A program made the translations under genes and the position numbers. Below the pieces are notes generated by a model. The model searched no databases. It was not told where the DNA came from and was given only the letters and a program-made list of their open reading frames with translations. Shown here piece by piece: positions 1 to 11,123 of a stretch of DNA of 64,000 nucleotides. The stretch is from Actinernus sp. WN-2022 (taxonomy: Eukaryota > Cnidaria > Anthozoa > Actiniaria > Actinernidae), in the NCBI GenBank assembly GCA_030867875.1, contig JAOWCC010000019.1:79946861-80010860 (forward strand), read 5' to 3'. Each line of letters starts with the position of its first letter. Within the stretch, counting starts at the first letter, position 1.

Positions 1-306
1 GTTTGGGAGAATGAGAAATGGCAGTGAGAACACGAGCCCGAAGGGCGAGTGTTTCCACGGCTATTTCGAGTTCTATAAAAACAAGGGGAAATGTTTTCTA
101 TTTCCTTTATATTAAATAACCCACAGAAAATAAGTACAACAATGGAAAATCATGCATTTATTAGTATCACAAAAATGTAAATTCTCCTAACCACGCAATC
201 AAATCACTAGCTCAAGTGCACACTCAACTTATAGAGTTATAGAAACACGGCTTTCAGCCAACCAGAGCGCATGTACTATCGAATCTATTTTATAAAATTT
301 TATACT

Positions 307-629
307 GGGAGGCTCCGCCCCGAGGTCCAAACCCTTACCCTTTTATATACCATTTTTGACAGAAAAGGTAACCCTTTCATATACCTTCCATAAAAAATGG
401 TACTCCTTTCAGACTTTTACTAAACTTTTTACTTGAGTAACCCCTTAAAATACTTGGATGAATCAGCCATTTATTTTTATAGGTGCGTCTGTTCGAGATA
501 TTTTGAAAGGCCCTTTTAAATACCTAAATGACAGTTTTCCCTACCCTTTTCTTTACTTCAACTCATGAAATCCCTACCCTTTTATATACCTCCAGCCTGA
601 AAAGGTACCCCTTTTGGGCAGAGCCTCCC
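307..629. mobile_element. MITE with GGGAGGCTC termini
   Basis: The ends are inverted: GGGAGGCTCCGCCC at 307-320 and GGGCAGAGCCTCCC at 616-629, with TATA next to both ends as a possible target duplication. The interior repeats a short motif of the type ACCCTTTTATATACC at least four times. There is no coding capacity. I infer a non-autonomous DNA transposon of unknown superfamily. Confidence 0.55.
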
Positions 630-655
630 CATATAGTCCATTATAGGGAGTAGAA

Positions 656-674
656 CCCCCCCCCCCCCCCCCCC
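656..674. repeat. Poly-C tract of 19 bases
   Basis: An uninterrupted run of 19 C residues follows the MITE end closely. The opposite strand is poly-G and could form a quadruplex. Length is prone to slippage and assembly error. Confidence 0.9.
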
Positions 675-1180
675 AGGTTTACATGTATGTTGTTCTCCAT
701 GCAATTGACGTTTACATCTTGTGTGGACTACTTCATCAAATAGGTAGAAATGAACCAGTGTTGATATGAAAACCTAGTTCATTGTAGGGCTGTTTTCTGG
801 AGCTAGCATGTAGTTTGCACTATATACTACTTGTATCAATCGCCTGATGACAGCAAGACAATCAGATTGCAGCATTGATGTTAGAACACTATTGGTTTCT
901 ACTAAGGGACAAACCATATTTTTTTGGAGGATATATAGGCATGCAAATAGTTTTTTCTGCTCATGTGGAAAAAAAAAATTATACTCTTTACAAGTTAGCA
1001 ATTACTCCATAATTATGCAAAACGATTTATTTTAAGTTTGCAGCCTGTTTCAATATTTCTGAACAATGGTCCGTCCCTAATAAGAAATAGAAAGGTATTG
1101 GGCAAAGCAAAGGCTGTTATTATTATGCATGTTCCAGTAAACAAAGTAAATAATTGAATTGAGGTTATTTTAGTTTATTA
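675..1180. other. Non-coding stretch, nothing recognised
   Basis: AT-rich sequence with short unrelated open frames on both strands. No family resemblance, codon bias or splice pattern supports a gene here. Confidence 0.5.
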
Positions 1181-1181
1181 G

Positions 1182-1745
1182 CATTTCAACTTTTGAATAA
1201 TATCTTTTTTTACTTCAATAATTTATGTTCCTGAAATAATTACAAAAATTGTATAACTAATCAGAACAAGGCACCTTCAATACAGTGATTGCAATAAACT
1301 TGTATATAAGTATTAGTCGACTAATAGACACTGCATGATGCGCGGATTCTATTTTCATTCAGACATATTTATTGCAATCACCGCTCTACTGGAAAACTGT
1401 AACAATGCATCAGTATCTGTGAACTGTATGTAATAACTTTTACCATTTCAAATTCTGAACAACATCTTATTTTACTTTGATAATTTATGTTCTTGAAATA
1501 ATTACGTAAATTGTATAAATAATCACTGAGAACAAGGTGACTTCAATACAGTGATTCCAATAAACTTGCAAAAGTATTACTTGACTAATAGACACTGCAT
1601 GATGCGTTGATTTTTCAAACAGATTAATATTGCAATCACTGTACTGGAAAACTGTAATAATGCATTAGTATATATATCTTATTAAAATCGTATGTAATAA
1701 ATTTTATCATTTCAACTTTTTAATAACATCTTATTTTGCTAAATA
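1182..1745. repeat. Tandem repeat, period about 263 bp, two copies plus a partial
   Basis: The phrase starting near ATTTCAACTTTTGAATAA recurs at about 1182, 1444 and 1708, giving units of roughly 262-264 bp. Each unit contains a CAGTGATTGCAAT segment and its inverted counterpart ATTGCAATCAC about 100 bp later, so each can fold into a hairpin. The units have diverged moderately, so the duplication is not recent. Confidence 0.7.
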
Positions 1746-2208
1746 AATGGCCCTATTTCATTATGACGTTAACAACGATAACAAGCCCGCTATTTGAGGA
1801 GGATAAAACACAGAGAAGCAAATATAAATTTGGATTAAAACACAATTGTTGAAATGGGGCTCATTGTCATTTCCAGCTGCTCTAGCTCTCTCAGTACACG
1901 TGGCCGTCGTCATAATTCTCAGTCTCGACATCACATGTCTCTTGGTATTCAATTGCTGTGAAGTACATTGAACATTTATTGAGCTATACATGTTTTTGTT
2001 TACAAAAGATAAATGTAAAGACGAAGCCAGTGGCTTATTTGATCTTTTGACAAGGGTCATTAAAATACAATTACAATAATTACATCGACATAGAACTTGA
2101 AAGTATCTCTGAAAACCTTTCATTTGACCACACACACTCTGGGAAAGCTGTAGCTAATCAAGTTTGTAAATCTTAAGAAATTCATGGTAAAATTTGGACT
2201 TAAACTCA

Positions 2209-2423
2209 CCGATATCTTGCAGAAGCTGGCCGGCCGGCAGACCGTTCCTCAAACCTTTACACATCATCATCGGCGAATAGTCGTCCTTTTTTTCGTCCCC
2301 ATTTTCTGATTGGATATCGCTACTAAATGAAGATCCGAGTAGTGCACGAAAGCCATCGCCACGTTTGATTTGTCCCGAATAATTATCGACAATGTTAACA
2401 TCCTTACATCGGAAAATCGACAC
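2209..2423 (-). CDS. Candidate first exon of an unidentified gene
   Basis: On the minus strand an ATG at 2423 opens about 71 codons of ordinary, hydrophilic composition (CKDVNIVDNYSGQIKRGDGF near the start, then a Glu/Asp/Lys-rich stretch) ending near CGGTGAGT at about 2209, a good donor site. I do not recognise the protein and found no convincing downstream exon in 1.7-2.2 kb. The supporting points are the donor and the non-repetitive, less AT-rich composition. It could be chance. Confidence 0.3.
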
Positions 2424-2529
2424 GATAACATAGTGCCTACAGCTTCTTCAAGAAGCAGTAGACACAAAAACTGTAAGCTTTGAGTATATATAGTTTCGAA
2501 GAAAGAAATGTTGCTCAGATTGACCATAC

Positions 2530-4215
2530 GTACATGTACATCTATCAGCCAAGGAATTAGTTCCTATTTTCATTTCTTTCTTATGTACAAATATATAGTT
2601 TCTTCATTTTGGATGCACCATTTGACAAGTATACTTGAGAAATTTTTGATGAAGTAAAATATGGCAAAGATTCGAGTGGTGCAATGTATTGTTTTTAAAA
2701 GAATTCACTCTGTGTAACCGAAATCAGTTTCTAGAATAATCTTTTTTTTTTCAACTGATCCACTTAATCTTTACAATCCTATATCAGGACATTGAAATGG
2801 TATAATAAATTATCTCTTTATTATATGGCAGCTCCGTGGGCTGGCAAGACTCCAAGGGGACTCTGAATGCTGCAATCTGAATGGTTGCTCAGCGGGCAAT
2901 TTTTTTCATCTTGACCGCTCAAGATTTTCCTAATTCCTTCACAACCATTCGTAAACAAATGGCGATAAAACCCATACATTTTGAAAGAAAAAACGAAACT
3001 AAACAACTTGTCACATGAAGGCAAATACTAATTTAAAGTATATTTCTAATTTCCGGTTTTCGGCTAAAATTCAACTTTATAGAGCAAACTAAAGAAGCTT
3101 TCCGACTCTCGCAAGTTCGATGAAAATTACTGCAGCAAAAGCGAATGAATTGAACGTTAGAAGCTGGATTAGTGGATAAATAACTTTTTATATGTAGCTG
3201 TCAAATTAAATACACAAAAGCTGAAATTGCTGTACATGCAGACTTCCAAAAACACAGTGAAAAGTTTAGCTACCTCAACGCTTCTAAAATCGCAGTACAA
3301 ACAAATTATTCCGGCAACACGCGTAAACTAACTTATAATTAGCACACAGTTTCATCAAAGGAATCAGATTGTTTTATTACATATGGGTTGAGAAATTCAG
3401 CATTCACATTTGGTAACTGGCATAATTACACGAGAGTGTTTACTAGTTAGTACTTACAAGTTTGTTCGTATTCTTCTACAGCTCATTTTGTCAAGTTTTT
3501 CAGCTTATCGTATCGCCACTCAACTCTAGTGATTTCAACGTGCCTGTTTTCAACTTTCAAATCTTCCACAAATATGCACATGTTTGTCTCCAGATAATGC
3601 CATTCGGGTTCTTGGTAAAGTTGTCATTGAAACTCAGTGCATCTGAAGTGAAGTACAGGTCAGTTTTCATCTATAAAAAGTATTTTTGATGTCGAAAAAA
3701 AAACTGTTGTGAACACCACGAGTTCAACTTCAAGTAAAACTCGTCGGGTCTCGGTACAGGTACCCCAGGCTCATTATGCGTAAAACCGTTATTTCCCGGA
3801 TATTTGAAATTACAGTAAATGTATAAAGCTTTAGTTCGAACGCCCGTTTGCTCTAAAATAAAATTCAGTAAATCGTCAAAATAGTCTTACCTGTCTCTTG
3901 TGTGTTCCTTTCAGTTTCTGTGAAGTTTCAAGCCATTCCGTTCAATATTGAGAGAGTTACATGAATTTTTCTTCCCTTAGTATAATTATTGGGAAGGTAG
4001 CAAACTCGAGGCCGATCAGCCGCCGATCAGCTCCAGAAAATCGCCTCGAATTCCCACAAAAATCCCGTACATCGCCAAAATTCCTTCAAATAACGGTTGC
4101 CCAAACACAGGTCCTTCGCCACACTCAGCTTCACTTTCACTGGTTTACTTTAACGGGAGAAAAGTGCCACGTAGTTTGCAGTTTTCGGGTTTCGCGGATG
4201 TTCTTGTCCATCTGA
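2530..4215. other. Non-coding DNA; part resembles the TTAA element at 39.4-40.9 kb
   Basis: No gene is supported. The stretch from about 3470 to 3730 (GCACATGTTTGTCTCCAGAT and the GATGTCGAAAA region) reads as a diverged, reverse-oriented relative of about 40.06-40.28 kb inside the TTAA-flanked element. I could not find matching terminal repeats here, so the boundaries of this copy are unknown. Confidence 0.4.
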
Positions 4216-4219
4216 CCGA

Positions 4220-4315
4220 CAACGAGGCGACAAACAGTAGACCGTCCCCTACCACGTCAATTCGATCTTGCTAGCAACGAGGCGACAAAAAGTAGACCGT
4301 CCCTACCCAGTGAAT
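4220..4315. repeat. Short tandem duplication, about 53-bp unit
   Basis: ACGAGGCGACAAACAGTAGA at about 4225 recurs with one change at about 4275, both followed by CCGTCCC. There are two copies only. Confidence 0.6.
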
Positions 4316-4445
4316 TTGACACTCCGTTGTGCCAGTTTCATCTACCAATCGGAATCGATGTAAAAAAACGGTTTGTTACCCAAAAGTTCACGGGCTCAGA
4401 CCTAATACATATATACCTTATTTTGAAAGTGCTCTTTCAACAATC

Positions 4446-4518
4446 GGTTCTATGGTGTAGTGGTTTACATTTTGGGCTTTTGATCCAACGACCGGAGTTC
4501 GAGTCTACGCCGGGCACT
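4446..4518 (+). other. tRNA-like unit (SINE head or tRNA pseudogene)
   Basis: TGGTGTAGTGG at 4453-4463 matches a Pol III A box, and GGAGTTCGAGTC at 4494-4505 matches a B box at normal spacing. Between them TTGGG and TCCAA can form an anticodon stem around the 7-base loop CTTTTGA, whose central triplet would be TTT. The acceptor and T stems do not pair well, so I do not call a working tRNA. An A-run and a T-run follow directly and could act as a tail and terminator. It may be the head of a tRNA-derived SINE or a degenerate tRNA. Confidence 0.5.
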
Positions 4519-4619
4519 AAAAAAATTTTTTTTTACTTCTTTTTCTCCTTTCTCAGTTTTATTTTTATCCTTTTCCTCTATTTTAAGCTATTAGAGGCGC
4601 CTTCTACGCTAAAATAAAT

Positions 4620-6630
4620 AAAACATTGTTGTGTATTGGCTCTCAACCCAACAATTGGCTCTCATCCCAACACGGTCACGACCTCGATTTTACAGCTGAA
4701 GAAAAGGACTCTATACAGGCTTCATGGTCTTCTCAAATAAATGTCTACTACTGGGTCAGGGACCAGATCAACAATGGCTCCAACATGTAATTAAGAAATG
4801 AGGACAGCGAAAGAGGAGCCATCCTCGCAGCCATTGCCCTATTGAAACAGATACCTAAATATGTATTGTACTCAATGTCATCCCTTGGAAGCTTCAAAGC
4901 ACCAAACATATTTTCTAGAAGACATTTAGTTTCTGGCATCAATATGTAAAATTCAGTTAATATCCATAACCCAAATGGGTATTCATAAAAGTTTCAGGAG
5001 AATAAGAATTTTAACAGGTCAGTAGTACTCCTGAAATTGTATAATGTAACTTTTCGGAGAAGTGGGGTTCAAATAACTGTCTATATATATTTTAACTTAC
5101 GGTAGCAATTTAGAAATAGTGTTATTTGTATTTTATAGATGAAAATCCTGATGAATCCACTGTGTCAAAATAAAATTAGTTACTTGGTATATATCAAATG
5201 ATACCAGAACAAATTTAATTGCAGTACACCTCACAACACTTACCAAATCATGGAAAACACTTAGTGGTGACTGAATGAATTTGAGCCAGATTTTCTTTTC
5301 ATACTGAAAATGTAAAATGGAATAAAAAAAATAATGGAATGACATTTTCCATGCTTGAATGATTTCACAAACCCTGTGAAATAAGCATCTGATACTAATA
5401 TTATTAGAATAACTCAACTGCCTACTATGGGTAAACTAGCTTGCATTTTCATTGGTTCAAAACTAACAATCCAGATGTTGAAAGGGGGTTGTGTTATTCT
5501 GACACGTGCAGATAGAAGGCTAATTCTTGCTTTCTATTGGGCTAGTGCCCCTTGTCAATTGCATGTTTCTGCTGATAGAAAGCTTGTGCTTGTGTTTGTC
5601 TTCTCCCTGTATAACAGAAATGCAAGAAAATAATGCAATTATTGCTTGAAATAGTGACTTAACTGCTAGTATTTTGCATTTCACAGCTTTTGTGAAATCA
5701 GAGTAACACCCCTTACTCTTTGAACTACAAGTGTAGCTGCAAATTGACAACAAAATATAGTACATGTAGATATTTTTAAAAGTATCAATTGGCTTCGAAA
5801 TTTGCTTGGAAATTGACTTTAATAGAGCAGCCGAACTGGAAATGTACTGATTGACTATGTTTATTTCTCTTACTGGGTGTGATTATTTATCAGGGAGAAC
5901 ATTCCATTGTTTACAGAAATAAATACAACTGTAGAATAGACACTGTTCATGCAATTCTTTCTACTGCAGATAGATATTTAGTATGGCTGGTTGGCCATTT
6001 TCTTCTGATGTGGTCATTCATACAGGCTGGTAGAGGTTGACTGTTGTCTCAACCCATAAAGCTAAAGACCCATCACAAGCCACCTGTATTCAACAGCTCT
6101 GAAGAACCTAAAATTAACAATTAAACAAGGCTGAGTACAATTTCATCATAACTGGCATATAATAAAAGCTCAATACAGTGGCTTTTCACCTATATAAGGA
6201 TTGATCTATATTTTATAACTGACCTATAGTACCTATGATATACATTAAAATAATAACAAAAGCAAAATTAAAAAAAGGAAATGGCACCGGAAATAAGTAA
6301 GAATAGTCCATTAAAAATGTTTTTTTCAGCTGCTAGATGTGTGGGGATATTTTCTGACTTGGTACTTAATTTTTATTTTCTAGCAAAAAGGTAATATGCT
6401 ATGACGTACTGCAACCCCCTCGGCCAGTTCCTAAACTGGCTGCACCAGGAAAATTCCAAAACATGAGCTTTAAAAAAATCCTAATTTGACATCAAGAGCA
6501 CTTCTCCAAAAATACACAATGTCTTTCAAAAAGACTAATAGCAATAGTGAAATAACTCCACTCCCAATCTGAGAGATTACAGAATACCCCGCCACTTGGT
6601 CATTAATAATGCATTTTCTCAAATTCTCAT
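4620..6630. other. Non-coding stretch, nothing recognised
   Basis: AT-rich DNA with a short duplicated phrase (ATTGGCTCTCA) at about 4637-4665. Open frames are short, overlap on both strands and show no family resemblance. Confidence 0.5.
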
Positions 6631-6636
6631 ACAAAC

Positions 6637-6814
6637 TGTCACGTCTTTGTGGCAAACTATTCGGGTTCAACTAATTGGGAAACGCTATCCAAGAAACACA
6701 CAACCAGCTTTATTCTAAGTCAGCTCAACTCAGAAAACATGCTTACATGCATGACTGCACAGAGCCATGCGGCCGTGACGTAATAGAATGGAATGTCAAT
6801 CAAGCTACGTAACA
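6637..6814 (-). repeat. 3' LTR of the Gypsy element
   Basis: 178 bp, running TGTCACGTCTTT to GCTACGTAACA on the plus strand. It differs from the other LTR at three bases that I counted (AAAC/AACC, CAG/CTG, TAG/TAC), about 98.3 percent identity. Confidence 0.95.
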
Positions 6815-6828
6815 CTTTCCTTCCCCTT
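6815..6828 (-). promoter_or_regulatory. Polypurine tract of the Gypsy element
   Basis: On the minus strand AAGGGGAAGGAAAG abuts the 3' LTR directly. That is the expected place and composition for the plus-strand DNA primer of an LTR element. Confidence 0.85.
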
Positions 6829-6922
6829 AAATCCTAAACAATAACCAACACGAGTTCAATGTTCTAGTCCAACTTGTAATCCCGTATCCTAACTACTGGA
6901 ATTTAACTGGAGGCTTCACTAC

Positions 6923-8380
6923 TCACCGACAGTGAAGACTACACGCTCGGGACGACGATGCCTCAGAGTCAGCTACCACACTCGCAACATGTCGATCAGG
7001 TGTCGACTGAGCGGGTTCAGGAGCGGCTACCTCCGAACTCTCAGGTTTTTTTGTTGTAGGATTCACCTCCACAGGATCAGAAGGGGGTACCAAAATATTC
7101 GGATACGGCGACTCTTGGCGTTCTTCGTTAGGGCTTCCTCCGGTCACTGCGGAACGCATCTGTTCTACATGTCGTTTCCAGGTGTAGTCATTCATCTGGA
7201 CCCTGTACATCACTGGTCCCGTACGATGAAGCACCTTGCCGCGCATCCATTTCGGACCTCCCCGGTAGTTTCGCACCCACACTTCATCACCGTCCTCAAA
7301 AGAGGTCAAAGCGCGGGTTTCGTTCTGCAGCAGCTTCTTGTCAACCTGCCGTTTTACATCCGGCCTCAGCAAGTCCAGTCTCGACCTGAGGCTCCTGCCG
7401 AACAGTAGCTGTACAGGACTGTGTCCCGTCGTGGCGTGTGGTGCGTTGCGGTATGCAAACAGGAACCTGTCGAACTTGTGCTGCAGGGACCTGTCTGTCC
7501 GATCTGCCTTGATGCCGGTCTTGAAACTCTGCACCAAACGCTCTGCCAAGCCATTTGTGGACAGATGATAAGGAGCGCCAGTTACATGTCTTATCCTGTT
7601 CATCTCGGTGAACTGTCTGAACTCTTCAGATGTGAACTGTGGTCCGTTGTCATAGACTAGCTGTTCCGGCAGACCCATCCTTGCGAACAGGGAGCGTAGT
7701 GTCGACACAGTCTCCGTTGTCGTGGTGTTGCGCATTATGAAGATCTCCGGCCACTTGCTGTGAGCATCACTCACCACCATCAGCATCCTTCCTTCAACCG
7801 GTCCCGCAAAGTCAACATGGAGCCGTTGCCAGGGGTGCGCCGGATACTCCCATCTGTGCAGCGGAGCACGAGCTGGATTCCGTGCCACTTCCTGACAACC
7901 TTGACATCGCTTAGCGACCCCCTCGATGTCGCTGTCTATCTGAGGCCACCAAGTGTAACCACGTGCAACTCCTTTCATCTTCACAATCCCCATGTGACCC
8001 TCATGCAACATGTCAAGGATCCTTTCTCTCGACTTTGGAGGCACAACTACCCGGCTGCCCCACATGAGGATCCCGTGATGCACAGTCAGTTCATCCTTAC
8101 GACAGGTGTAAGGAACAATATCGGGGTGGGACTCCGCACCTTCCCAGCCCGATTCTACTAACCGCACAACTCGCGCAAGAAGAGGATCTTGGTTTGTCTC
8201 TCTTCGAAGCTCCTTCTCGGTGACAGGCAACGCGTCGACCACTGTCATATGGTAAAACTCCACTTCATCCGGTTTGTCCTCCGGAGTCTGCGCTAAAGGT
8301 ATACGTGACAAGCCATCACAGTTAGCATGCTGTTTAGTTCCCCGGTGCTCAATCTCATATGAAAAAGCACCGAGAAACAA
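6923..8380 (-). CDS. Gypsy pol, end of RNase H and integrase
   Basis: Open frame of about 485 codons, separated from the upstream pol frame by a frame break. The first 30 residues are the end of RNase H (HANCDGLSRIP). An integrase follows with a zinc-binding region (HEGHMG, then CQGC) and a catalytic core showing LHVDFAGP, VYDNGPQF and GLAERLVQSFK, which carry the D, D and E residues. The C-terminal 100 residues are Pro/Glu/Ser-rich with no chromodomain that I can see. The apparent first Met is only the first start-like codon after the break, not a real start. Confidence 0.92.
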   Translation of the reverse strand: MFLGAFSYEIEHRGTKQHANCDGLSRIPLAQTPEDKPDEVEFYHMTVVDALPVTEKELRRETNQDPLLARVVRLVESGWEGAESHPDIVPYTCRKDELTVHHGILMWGSRVVVPPKSRERILDMLHEGHMGIVKMKGVARGYTWWPQIDSDIEGVAKRCQGCQEVARNPARAPLHRWEYPAHPWQRLHVDFAGPVEGRMLMVVSDAHSKWPEIFIMRNTTTTETVSTLRSLFARMGLPEQLVYDNGPQFTSEEFRQFTEMNRIRHVTGAPYHLSTNGLAERLVQSFKTGIKADRTDRSLQHKFDRFLFAYRNAPHATTGHSPVQLLFGRSLRSRLDLLRPDVKRQVDKKLLQNETRALTSFEDGDEVWVRNYRGGPKWMRGKVLHRTGPVMYRVQMNDYTWKRHVEQMRSAVTGGSPNEERQESPYPNILVPPSDPVEVNPTTKKPESSEVAAPEPAQSTPDRHVASVVADSEASSSRACSLHCR

Positions 8381-10778
8381 ATACCAACGCTGCAGCCGTA
8401 CGTGCTGCCGCGGTAACTGGCACTGCTTTACCAGGGTCCATGATATACTTAAGGGGTTTGTGATCCGTGATCAGCGTGAAGTGACGACCCTCTAGATATG
8501 TCTGAAACTTCCGTACATCCCAGTACAAACGGAGCGCTTCCTTTTCAATCTGAGCAAACTTTCGTTCCGTTTTGTTCAACGAACGAGAAGCATAGGCTAT
8601 CGGCCTCTCGCTGCCATCCGGCATTTGATGCGAGAGAACCGCGCCCAGTCCATAGGACGAGCTGTCGCATGCTAGAACAACTGGTAGGTCTGGGTTGAAG
8701 TGAGTTAGGACACGTTCCTGGAGCAGCATACTCTTGACCTTCTTAAAACTACTCTCCTGCTCCTTTCCCCAGACCCATTTCACATCCTTTTGCAGTAGAT
8801 GATGCAGTGGTACAAGATGTGTCGCTAGATCAGGTAAGAACCGTGCATAATACTGCACCATTCCCAGAAAGGACCGTAACTGCCCCACATTCTCTGGTGC
8901 AGGAAGTTCCGCCATAGCTTTCACCTTCTTTGGGGATTGGTGTAGCCCCTCTGCGGAGATGGTGTGCCCCAGGTACTCCACCGAATCACGCATAAACTTG
9001 CATTTCTCACGATTTGCCTTAAGACCGTAATCTTCCAGTCGCTGCAAGACTGTGTCGAGTGTTGCAATGTGTTCCTCCTGCCTTGCACCTGTCACAATAA
9101 TGTCGTCCAGGTAACACTGGACTCCTGGAATTCCTTGTAGAACCTGATCCATGGCCCTCTGCCAGACAGCCGGTGCAGATGCCACTCCGTATGGCAACCG
9201 CTGGTACTGGTAGAGGCCACGGGCTGTATTGATTGTCAAATAAGGCTTTGACTCTTCTTCCAACTCCATCTGTAAATAAGCTTGTCGCAGATCAAGTGTG
9301 CTAAACTGCTTTCCACCACTTAAACTTGCATAAATGTTTTCAATGCGGGGAAGGGGGTACTCATCTATTTTCAACTGCGGGTTTACAGTCACCTTAAAAT
9401 CACCACAAATCCGGACTTCACCGTCCTTCTTAACAGGTGTCACAATGGGTGTGGCCCAGTCACTATGCGGCACGCCCTTGATGATCCCTTTTGCTTCAAG
9501 TGCATCCAGTCTACGCCCTACTGCTGGCTTCCGTGCCAGAGCCACTGGGCGAGCCTTCCAAAACCGTGGGGTTGGGTTCTCCTTCAGCTGAATCCGCGCC
9601 TTTATGCCCTTCAGTGTTCCGAGTTCCTCCGAAAACACTGCCGAGTGCTTGTCCAGCACATCCTTCAAACTTTGACGCATCAACGGCCAGTCCAAGTGGA
9701 TAGAATATAACCACTCTCGGCCCAGTAATGTTGGTCCACTGCTAGTAGTCACGTAAAGAAGGAGTGTCACTTCTTGATTTCCATAATGCACCTTCCCGTA
9801 CATGACGCCCAAAGGAGTCACGCTTTCGCCCGTGTAAGTGTGCAATTTCAAGGTAGTGTTTTCCAGCGGCACTTGGCTCAGCAGTTCCCGATATATTGTT
9901 TCGTTCATAACTGAAACAGCTGAGCCAGTGTCCAGTTCCATCGAGATTTTAGTGCCCTCTATTTCCACATCAACTAAGATCGGTTTCCGAACAGGTTTCG
10001 TGTGAACCGCATGCAACCCGACCCAGTCCTCCTCCTCAGTATCTTCGCTGTCATCGTCCAGCATGACATTTAGGGGTTGACCTCTTGTCGGCTTGTTTTC
10101 TGCATTCTGGCGACATGCCCGGCTTATGTGCCCTTGCTTTCCACACGTATAACACTTAACCTTGATAAAAGAACGGTTTTTTGGGTCATGCTGTCCTTCG
10201 CATCGGTAGCACTTTGTAGTCGCAGTGGGCTGTGACTGTTGTTTCGGGCTCCCTGTGGTTTGTTCCTCGAAGGCCTTAATTTGTTTATAACTGTCTTGAC
10301 TAAGCTCGTTATTAAAAGCCATAACATCTTTATTAGCCTGTTCTATAGCCAGGCATTTCCTGACAGCATTGTCAAATGTCAAGTCCGATAATTTCTCTTT
10401 CAACATTTCTCTCAACATTTTGTCGTCTTTGATCCGCGACACAAGCCTGTCTCGAAGTCGTTCTTTTCGCATCGCATCAGAGAATTTGCAACCCACAGCC
10501 ATATGTTTCAGAGTAGCTACATAGGCACAGACCGACTCTCCGGGCTTTCTGCTTCTATTATCAAACTCATAGCGAGCTACAAGCTCTGACCTTTCTGGCT
10601 TCGTGTGTTCTTTGAGCTTGTTGACTATTACTTCGTACGTAATCTCTTCGTCTTTCGGCTTGGCGGACATTATCAAATCCTTTAGTAATTGAAATGTCTC
10701 TGCACTTAAATTCGCCAGAAGAATCGCTTTCTTCGTTTTGGAGTCTGTTACTTGGTTGGCTATGAAATAAAAGTCCAA
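8355..10778 (-). CDS. Gypsy gag-protease-reverse transcriptase-RNase H
   Basis: Open frame of about 807 codons. A helical gag region comes first, then a nucleocapsid with a clear CCHC knuckle (CYTCGKQGHISRAC) preceded by a degenerate one. Next is a retropepsin with the active site LDTGSAVSVM, then reverse transcriptase with YLDDIIV, then the start of RNase H with ACDSSSYGLGAVLS. The first codon shown is TTG, so the frame really opens upstream; a stop lies about 16 codons before it and the likely gag ATG at 10863 is in another frame. The last 15 or so residues are out of frame because of a single-base-type break near 8385-8400. Confidence 0.92.
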   Translation of the reverse strand: MDFYFIANQVTDSKTKKAILLANLSAETFQLLKDLIMSAKPKDEEITYEVIVNKLKEHTKPERSELVARYEFDNRSRKPGESVCAYVATLKHMAVGCKFSDAMRKERLRDRLVSRIKDDKMLREMLKEKLSDLTFDNAVRKCLAIEQANKDVMAFNNELSQDSYKQIKAFEEQTTGSPKQQSQPTATTKCYRCEGQHDPKNRSFIKVKCYTCGKQGHISRACRQNAENKPTRGQPLNVMLDDDSEDTEEEDWVGLHAVHTKPVRKPILVDVEIEGTKISMELDTGSAVSVMNETIYRELLSQVPLENTTLKLHTYTGESVTPLGVMYGKVHYGNQEVTLLLYVTTSSGPTLLGREWLYSIHLDWPLMRQSLKDVLDKHSAVFSEELGTLKGIKARIQLKENPTPRFWKARPVALARKPAVGRRLDALEAKGIIKGVPHSDWATPIVTPVKKDGEVRICGDFKVTVNPQLKIDEYPLPRIENIYASLSGGKQFSTLDLRQAYLQMELEEESKPYLTINTARGLYQYQRLPYGVASAPAVWQRAMDQVLQGIPGVQCYLDDIIVTGARQEEHIATLDTVLQRLEDYGLKANREKCKFMRDSVEYLGHTISAEGLHQSPKKVKAMAELPAPENVGQLRSFLGMVQYYARFLPDLATHLVPLHHLLQKDVKWVWGKEQESSFKKVKSMLLQERVLTHFNPDLPVVLACDSSSYGLGAVLSHQMPDGSERPIAYASRSLNKTERKFAQIEKEALRLYWDVRKFQTYLEGRHFTLITDHKPLKYIMDPGKAVPVTAAARTAAALVFVSRCFFI

Positions 10779-10826
10779 CTGTTCTGTGTAGGATTCCCAA
10801 TCGTCCGCCGAATTTGTATTTGTTTA

Positions 10827-10863
10827 CTTTACCATAAATTCCGGGTCGCGTTTCTTCTCCCAT
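10827..10863 (-). pseudogene. Gag N-terminal segment, out of frame
   Basis: An ATG at 10863 opens a frame that continues in the wrong register after about 12 codons, while the main gag frame is closed upstream by a TAA at about 10826. The simplest reading is a one-base indel in the A-rich stretch around 10810-10830. Sequencing error is possible. Confidence 0.6.
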
Positions 10864-10926
10864 GTTCTTTGTTTCTTCTAAACAAATTTCGCTCTATTCC
10901 TTCTCTAGAACGCTGATGAGAAGGAT

Positions 10927-10945
10927 CCACGTCCTCGTCGCCAAT
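10927..10945 (-). promoter_or_regulatory. Candidate primer-binding site
   Basis: Immediately inside the 5' LTR on the minus strand is TTGGCGACGAGGACGTGG. It starts with the TGG complementary to a tRNA CCA end and sits exactly where a primer site should. I do not assign the tRNA. Confidence 0.6.
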
Positions 10946-11123
10946 TGTCACGTCTTTGTGGCAACCTATTCGGGTTCAACTAATTGGGAAACGCTATCCA
11001 AGAAACACACAACCAGCTTTATTCTAAGTCAGCTCAACTCTGAAAACATGCTTACATGCATGACTGCACAGAGCCATGCGGCCGTGACGTAATACAATGG
11101 AATGTCAATCAAGCTACGTAACA
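10946..11123 (-). repeat. 5' LTR of the Gypsy element
   Basis: 178 bp with the same termini as the 3' LTR; CAAAC follows as the target duplication. The promoter should lie here, but I see no clear TATA box. Confidence 0.95.

Noticed and set aside
1761..2135. 124-codon minus-strand ORF
   Set aside because: Cys/Asn-rich composition expected from AT-rich non-coding DNA; no family resemblance, and it overlaps sequence with no splice support.
4446..4518. Functional tRNA gene
   Set aside because: The acceptor and T stems pair poorly even though the A and B boxes are good.
6932..9714. Many plus-strand ORFs of 60-158 codons
   Set aside because: They are antisense shadows of the Gypsy pol frames.
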